In this document: piece after piece, positions 59,647 through 64,000 of the stretch | How the letters are laid out: every line of letters begins with the position of its first letter | Position numbering within the stretch: position 1 is the stretch's first letter | From: Oceanicaulis sp. HTCC2633 | GTDB lineage: Bacteria; Pseudomonadota; Alphaproteobacteria; Caulobacterales; Maricaulaceae | Reading direction: 5' to 3' | Length of the DNA stretch: 64,000 nt | Assembly: GCF_000152745.1 (NCBI RefSeq) | Contig: NZ_CH672428.1 | Span: 1,937,327-2,001,326, forward strand | The notes under the pieces: model-generated | What the model saw: the letters and a program-made list of their open reading frames with translations, nothing else | Databases searched by the model: none | Told to the model about the DNA's origin: nothing | Translations under genes and position numbers: made by a program

Positions 59647-60423
59647 ATGAGCGTGGACGTCAAACGACATGCGAGACACATCGTGCTCAGGGAGCTGGGC
59701 GGACCAGGCCAGCAGAGACTGTCCCGCGCCCGCATCACGGTGATCGGCGCGGGCGGGCTGGGCGCGCCGGCGCTGCTGTATCTCGCCGCGGCGGGGGTGG
59801 GCCAGCTCAGGATCGTGGATCCCGATACGGTGTCGCTGAGCAATCTGCAGCGACAGATCCTGTTCAGAACCGAGGATGTGGACGCCAGCAAGGTGGAGCG
59901 GGCCGAGGCCGCGCTCAAAGCGCTTGATCCGGGCGTCGAGATCGAGGCCCTGAGCCTGAAGGCGACAGCGGACACCTTGCCCGATCTACTGGCGGACGCC
60001 GATCTGGTGCTGGACGGCTGTGACGATTTTCCGACCCGGTTTGCGGTGAACCGCGCCGCGATCAAGGCCCGCATCCCGCTTGTGTCGGGCGCTGTGGGCC
60101 GCTGGGAAGGGCAAGTCGGCGTGTTCGCCCCGCATCTTCAGGACAACGCGCCCTGCTATCAGTGCTGGGTGCCCGAGATTCCGCCCGATGCCGAGGATTG
60201 CGCCGTGATGGGCGTTGTGGGCGCGCTGACCGGCGTCATCGGCTCTATGATGGCCATGGAGGCGATCAAGCTGATTTCAGGGGCGGGCGAGCCGCTCACA
60301 GGCCGGATCGGGCTTTATGACGGATTGTCGGGCCGGATGCGGACGGTCAGTCTGCCGGCATCCCGCAGCTGCCCGGCTTGCGCATCGGACAGAACTGGCA
60401 CCCTCCGCAGCCCCCTCGCTTGA
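59647..60423 (+). CDS. HesA/MoeB/ThiF family adenylyltransferase
   Basis: A 258-residue E1-like enzyme. The ATP-binding GAGGLG is at residues 34-39 (VIGAGGLGAPALLYLAA), followed by DPDTVSLSNLQRQILF (Asp and Arg that bind ATP), DGCDDFPTRFAVN, and the zinc-binding cysteines APCYQCWVP and SCPACAS. It adenylates and may sulphurate the C-terminus of ThiS or MoaD. The specific pathway cannot be told. Ends over the minus-strand Cys-rich gene by 77 bases. Confidence 0.9.
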   Translation: MSVDVKRHARHIVLRELGGPGQQRLSRARITVIGAGGLGAPALLYLAAAGVGQLRIVDPDTVSLSNLQRQILFRTEDVDASKVERAEAALKALDPGVEIEALSLKATADTLPDLLADADLVLDGCDDFPTRFAVNRAAIKARIPLVSGAVGRWEGQVGVFAPHLQDNAPCYQCWVPEIPPDAEDCAVMGVVGALTGVIGSMMAMEAIKLISGAGEPLTGRIGLYDGLSGRMRTVSLPASRSCPACASDRTGTLRSPLA

Positions 60424-60601
60424 TGCGGAACCAGGCAATTCCGCCCAGCAGCAATCCGGGCGCGAGGCCCAGCAGCACCGCGAGCGTGAAGCTGCGCCCC
60501 AGAACGCCCACGACCAGCGCCACCGCCATCCCCAGAACCAGGAAGCTCAGAAGGGTCAGATCTGCGCGGCGGCGCGGATAGGTTGCGGTGTTGGTGAACA
60601 T
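60347..60601 (-). CDS. Small membrane protein with Cys-rich C-terminus
   Basis: An 84-residue protein with two TM helices (about 16-35 and 39-58) and a C-terminal tail with five Cys (GGCGGCQFCPMRKPGSCG). The Cys could bind metal. It overlaps the 3' end of the thiF-type gene by 77 bases on the opposite strand, so it may be spurious, but the hydrophobic pattern is convincing. Confidence 0.5.
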   Translation of the reverse strand: MFTNTATYPRRRADLTLLSFLVLGMAVALVVGVLGRSFTLAVLLGLAPGLLLGGIAWFRIKRGGCGGCQFCPMRKPGSCGMPAD

Positions 60602-60663
60602 GGACGGAGGGCCTGAGACAATGTGTCTCTTCCCTACCCCAAACCGCGCTGCAACAGCAAGCG

Positions 60664-60873
60664 TCAGATCCGGCCGCGATGCTTGCCCTGATGATGCTGG
60701 GCGAGCGTTTTCGCGGCCCGGCGCGCATTGACGACGACGAACAGATAAATGCCGCCGGCGAAGACGAGGCCGACGGCCCCGCCATACGTCCAGCTGCCAA
60801 GCAGGCCCGTGAAGACGAGCCCCATGACCAGTGCGATCATGACGATCAGGGTCAGAATGCGCGGTTCCGGCAT
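60664..60873 (-). CDS. Small membrane protein
   Basis: A 69-residue protein with two hydrophobic segments (ILTLIVMIALVMGLVFTGLL and YGGAVGLVFAGGIYLFVVV) and a basic tail. Start at 60873 (MPEPRIL); the frame upstream to 60972 runs into the metallo-beta-lactamase gene. No family seen. It lies just after that gene on the same strand. Confidence 0.55.
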   Translation of the reverse strand: MPEPRILTLIVMIALVMGLVFTGLLGSWTYGGAVGLVFAGGIYLFVVVNARRAAKTLAQHHQGKHRGRI

Positions 60874-60889
60874 CCAGACCGTTTGAGTC

Positions 60890-61789
60890 TTACTCGATTT
60901 CACCCGTGATATCCCGATACAGCGTCCAGACCATGCGTTCGGTGGTGATGAAACCCCAATTCCAGTCATCATGGAAGTCCGCCAGCGGCGCCGCGTCCTG
61001 AACCTGCTGCAGGTTGAGGCCCTGATCCACCAGCGCCTGAACCCGGGCCTTGGCCTCGGTCAGCATGGCGATGCTGGCTTCGAGATCCGCTTCGGTCGAC
61101 AGCGGCCCATGACCGGGAATGATCTGGGTGTCGGCGTCCGCCACGTCCACGATGGCCTGCATGCCGGCGATATAGCCGTCCACCGTGCCGCCATTATCGA
61201 GATCGATATAGGGGAACCAGCCCGAGAACAGCAGGTCGCCCGCATGGATGACATTGGCGTCCTCGAACACCACGAACAGATCGCCATTGGTGTGCGCCGC
61301 CGGGGTGTGATGCAGATGCGCGGTCAGACCATTGATCGTCACCACATCGCCGTCATTCACGCCCACGGTCGGCAGATAGCCGCCCGAAAGCGGCTGCGGG
61401 GTGGAGCCGGTAAGCTGGGCGGTCACCGGGTTCATCAGACCGTCCCGCACGCTGGGATGGGCCATGATCGTGGCGCCCTGCTCGGCGAAATAGGCGTTTC
61501 CGAGCACATGGTCGCCATGCAGATGGGTGTTCAGCACCAGATCCACGGCGCGGTCGCCGGACACCTCGCGCTGGGCCTGGTCAATGGCGGCTGCGAACTG
61601 CTCCATCTGGGTGTCGATCATGAACACCCCATCCTCGCCGACGCTGACGCCCACATTGCCCGCCTGATTGGTGGCGAGCATGTAGAGCCCGGATCCCAGA
61701 TCGGTGGTCTCCACATAGACCTGGTTGTCAGACTGGGCATGGGCCGTGGCGCTGAGAGCCAGGCTGGCGACAAGGGCGGTGCGGATCAT
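60890..61789 (-). CDS. Metallo-beta-lactamase fold hydrolase, exported
   Basis: A 299-residue MBL-fold protein with a cleavable signal (MIRTALVASLALSATAHAQ). The metal motifs are THLHGDH, HTNGDL, HAGDLLF and PGHGPL. It resembles periplasmic quinoprotein-relay/SoxH-type or cyclase proteins (GNVGVSVGEDGVFMIDTQ). Substrate unknown; no sign of a true lactamase. Confidence 0.9.
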   Translation of the reverse strand: MIRTALVASLALSATAHAQSDNQVYVETTDLGSGLYMLATNQAGNVGVSVGEDGVFMIDTQMEQFAAAIDQAQREVSGDRAVDLVLNTHLHGDHVLGNAYFAEQGATIMAHPSVRDGLMNPVTAQLTGSTPQPLSGGYLPTVGVNDGDVVTINGLTAHLHHTPAAHTNGDLFVVFEDANVIHAGDLLFSGWFPYIDLDNGGTVDGYIAGMQAIVDVADADTQIIPGHGPLSTEADLEASIAMLTEAKARVQALVDQGLNLQQVQDAAPLADFHDDWNWGFITTERMVWTLYRDITGEIE

Positions 61790-61928
61790 GGCGGTTTCCC
61801 CGAAAGCTGCAATCTGGGCGCAAGATGGGTGCGGTCCCGCCCCATATCCAGTCCCTGCGAAAAACAATCTTAATCATGCGCCGTCACCCTGAACCGGTGA
61901 TTCACTCTGACCGGGATGACGCAACCCC

Positions 61929-62519
61929 ATGCGAAAGCTGTTTGCCCTGATCTTGCTGTTGAGCGGCCTGCTGGCCCCTGAAAGTGCAAGCGCGCAAACC
62001 TGCGACACCTTCTCGGGCCTGCCGGTGCCGCGCTTCGTCTCGCTGAAATTCAACGAGACCCGCGGGCGCGCCGGCCCCTCCTTCACCCATCCCGTCGCCT
62101 GGCTCTATCAGCGCAAGGGCCTGCCCATGGAAGTGGTTGCGGAAACCCCGGACTGGCGCCGGGTGCGCGATCCCGAGGGCGAGGAGGTGTGGATGCACCG
62201 GCGCACCCTGACAGGCCGCCGCTCGGTCTGGGCCAGCGAAGCGACCCGCCTGCTGTCGCGACCCGATACAGACGCCTCCCTGATCGCCGACGTGGAAGCG
62301 GGAGCCGTGCTCTGGCTTGAACGCTGCCGCGCCGGCTGGTGCCGTCTGGAAGCGGATGATCGCCGCGGCTGGGCGCGCGCAGACGCCTTCTGGGGCGTCT
62401 ATCCGGAAGAGACCCAGCCGAGCCCCGCGCTTGAGGGGGAACAAGCGTCATGCTACCGCTCTGCGTCTGAACCAGACGTGCTGGGGGCGGACCCGGACAA
62501 TTCCGCTTCAGCCGACTGA
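61929..62519 (+). CDS. SH3-like domain exported protein
   Basis: A 196-residue protein with a signal peptide (cut after ASA). It begins with VSLKFNETRGRAGPSFTHPV and contains MEVVAETPDWRRVRDPEGEE, the bacterial SH3_4 (DUF1058) pattern, followed by a second SH3-like unit. It binds probably cell wall components. It has a variable acidic tail with one Cys. Confidence 0.85.
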   Translation: MRKLFALILLLSGLLAPESASAQTCDTFSGLPVPRFVSLKFNETRGRAGPSFTHPVAWLYQRKGLPMEVVAETPDWRRVRDPEGEEVWMHRRTLTGRRSVWASEATRLLSRPDTDASLIADVEAGAVLWLERCRAGWCRLEADDRRGWARADAFWGVYPEETQPSPALEGEQASCYRSASEPDVLGADPDNSASAD

Positions 62520-62633
62520 CGGATCTGAACCCAGGATGAGAGCCTGGCGCAGTGCGGACCCCGTGCAGCGCTGGCGCGTTCGCCGCAACTCCCGACCCCG
62601 GCGCAGTTTTGCCGGACCGGCTCGACGGACCCC

Positions 62634-63170
62634 ATGACAGACCAAAAAAACAGTTACGATTACAATGACCTGATCGCCTGCGGCAAAGGTGAACTCTTTG
62701 GTGAGGGCAACGCCCAGCTGCCCCTGCCGCCCATGCTGATGTTTGATCGCATCACCGAGATCACCGCCGAGGGCGGCGCGCACGGCAAAGGCGTTCTGGT
62801 CGCCGAACTCGATGTGAACCCCGATCTGTGGTTCTTCGACTGCCATTTCCAGGGCGATCCGGTGATGCCCGGTTGCCTGGGGCTCGACGCGATGTGGCAG
62901 CTTGTGGGCTTCTTCCTGGGCTGGACCGGCGCGCCGGGCAAGGGCCGCGCGCTCGGCGTGGGCGAGGTGAAATTCACCGGTCAGGTGCCGCCCAGCGTCA
63001 AACAGGTTCGCTATGTCATTGATCTCAAGCGTGTGATCAATCGTCGCCTTGTGCTCGGCATCGCCGATGGTCACGTAGAGGCGGACGGTCAGACCATCTA
63101 CACCGCAAAAGACCTGCGGGTGGGCCTGTTCCGGCCTGAAGAGATCAACAATGGCGGAGGACAAGCATGA
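62634..63170 (+). CDS. fabA: 3-hydroxydecanoyl-ACP dehydratase/isomerase
   Basis: A 178-residue hot-dog enzyme that dehydrates 3-hydroxydecanoyl-ACP and isomerises trans-2 to cis-3-decenoyl-ACP. His71 and Asp85 ([20 protein letters not shown]) are the catalytic pair of E. coli His70/Asp84 shifted by one. Coupled to fabB by ATGA overlap (63167-63170). Together they set anaerobic-type unsaturated fatty acid synthesis. Confidence 0.97.
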   Translation: MTDQKNSYDYNDLIACGKGELFGEGNAQLPLPPMLMFDRITEITAEGGAHGKGVLVAELDVNPDLWFFDCHFQGDPVMPGCLGLDAMWQLVGFFLGWTGAPGKGRALGVGEVKFTGQVPPSVKQVRYVIDLKRVINRRLVLGIADGHVEADGQTIYTAKDLRVGLFRPEEINNGGGQA

Positions 63171-64000
63171 GGCGTGTCGTCGTAACCGGTATCGGCATCG
63201 TTTCATCCATTGGCGACAACGCACAGGAAGTCGCGGCCAGCCTGAAAGCGGGCAAGTCGGGCGTCATTGCTGCGCCGGAATACGCCGAGCTGGGCTTCAA
63301 GTGTCAGGTGCACGCGCGTCCCAAGGCCGATCCGGCCGAGCATGTGGACAAGCGCGCCTATCGCTTCATGGGTGAAGGCGCTGGCTGGGCCTACATGTCC
63401 ATGCAGCAGGCCATTGCGGATGCAGGGCTTGAGGAAAGCGACGTCTCCAACGAGCGCACCGGCCTGATCGTGGGCACGGGCGGTCCGTCTGTCGAGGCGA
63501 TCGTGAAGGCCGCCGACATCACCCGCGAGAAGGGCCCCAAGCGGATCGGTCCGTTCGCGGTGCCCAAGGCCATGTGCTCGACCGGCTCGGCGACCCTCGC
63601 CACCCCGTTCAAGATCAAGGGCCTGAACTATTCGATCAGCTCGGCCTGCACCACGTCCCTGCACTGCATGGGCGCGGCCGCCGAGCAGATCCAGTGGGGC
63701 AAGCAGGACGTGATGTTCGCAGGGGGCGGCGAAGAGCTGCACTGGGCGCTATCGAACCTGTTTGACGCCATGGGCGCCATGAGCTCGAACTATAACGACA
63801 GCCCGTCTGTGGCCTCGCGCGCGTTCGACAAGAACCGCGACGGCTTCGTCATTGCCGGCGGCGCGGGCATTGTGGTGCTCGAAGAGTATGAGCGGGCGAA
63901 AGCGCGCGGCGCGACCATCTACGCTGAAGTGCTCGGCTATGGCGCGACGTCTGACGGCCATGACATGGTCCAGCCGTCCGGCGAAGGCGCGGCGCGCTGC
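63167..64000 (+). CDS. fabB: Beta-ketoacyl-ACP synthase I, 5' part
   Basis: The frame runs open from ATG 63167 through the window end, giving the first 278 residues. [20 protein letters not shown] begins it; the nucleophile Cys161 is in [13 protein letters not shown], matching E. coli FabB Cys163. The last part continues with [19 protein letters not shown]. Elongates unsaturated acyl-ACP. The C-terminal His pair is outside the window. Confidence 0.96.
   Translation, partial: MRRVVVTGIGIVSSIGDNAQEVAASLKAGKSGVIAAPEYAELGFKCQVHARPKADPAEHVDKRAYRFMGEGAGWAYMSMQQAIADAGLEESDVSNERTGLIVGTGGPSVEAIVKAADITREKGPKRIGPFAVPKAMCSTGSATLATPFKIKGLNYSISSACTTSLHCMGAAAEQIQWGKQDVMFAGGGEELHWALSNLFDAMGAMSSNYNDSPSVASRAFDKNRDGFVIAGGAGIVVLEEYERAKARGATIYAEVLGYGATSDGHDMVQPSGEGAARC

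Overview
This GC-rich window is one stretch of an alphaproteobacterial chromosome, most likely from the Hyphomonadaceae/Maricaulaceae group (prosthecate marine relatives of Caulobacter). Support for this comes from the gene set (MmcB, DUF2794, RegB/RegA/Sco, FabA/FabB, intracellular PhaZ), the dnaA-rpsT-enoyl-CoA hydratase-mutM-ubiE-ubiB-coaC-coaB-dut neighbourhood near the replication origin region, two GTTC-N7-GTTC LexA boxes of the alphaproteobacterial type, and GANTC (CcrM) sites clustered upstream of dnaA. The genus is inferred. I saw no rRNA, tRNA, CRISPR array, insertion sequence or prophage. The window is mostly core chromosome with a few accessory genes.

Layout. 1-7.7 kb: end of a thioesterase gene, zapE, mdh, asd, then gshB with a downstream gamma-glutamylcyclotransferase-like gene, plus small lipoproteins. 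8-15 kb: the ffh-rpsP-rimM-trmD-rplS translation/secretion block, interrupted between rpsP and rimM by an SOS-controlled dinB/zinc-ribbon pair and a phospholipase-A2-like lipoprotein, and between rimM and trmD by about 590 non-coding bases. 15-24.5 kb: cell envelope genes (glycerophosphodiesterase, bifunctional PBP, a large unknown lipoprotein), PHB depolymerase, and the redox cluster sco/regB/regA. 24.5-30 kb: a GlxA-type regulator coupled to an isocyanide hydratase, an apparently frameshifted nuclease-like gene, a transglutaminase, and SOS-controlled mmcB facing a zinc metallopeptidase gene. 30-40.5 kb: EamA transporter, YciB, DUF1223, DUF1579-like, a four-gene Gld-like ABC transporter operon, DUF2794, Bax-inhibitor protein, ThpR, and a CPBP protease paired with a TetR regulator and a palindromic operator. 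41-46 kb: recF, dnaN, dnaA and rpsT, with strong terminators on both sides of dnaA. 46-56.4 kb: enoyl-CoA hydratase, TraB/GumN protein, mutM, ubiE, an ECF42 sigma factor with two DGPF proteins, ubiB, separate coaC and coaB genes, dut. 56.4-64 kb: a PIN protein with a DNA-binding-like N-terminus coupled to a PIF1/RecD-like helicase, small lipoproteins, a ThiF/MoeB protein, a metallo-beta-lactamase fold protein, an SH3 protein, and fabA-fabB running off the end.

The genes form several functional sets. One is replication and repair: dnaA, dnaN, recF, mutM, dut, dinB, mmcB, with the last two carrying LexA boxes. Another is respiratory redox sensing (sco/regB/regA) alongside quinone synthesis (ubiE, ubiB). 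A third is unsaturated fatty-acid synthesis (fabA, fabB). The best candidates for undescribed biology are the helicase plus HTH-PIN operon, the zinc-ribbon protein under SOS control, the PLA2-like lipoprotein, the GGCT-like gene behind gshB, and the TetR/CPBP unit with its palindromic operator.
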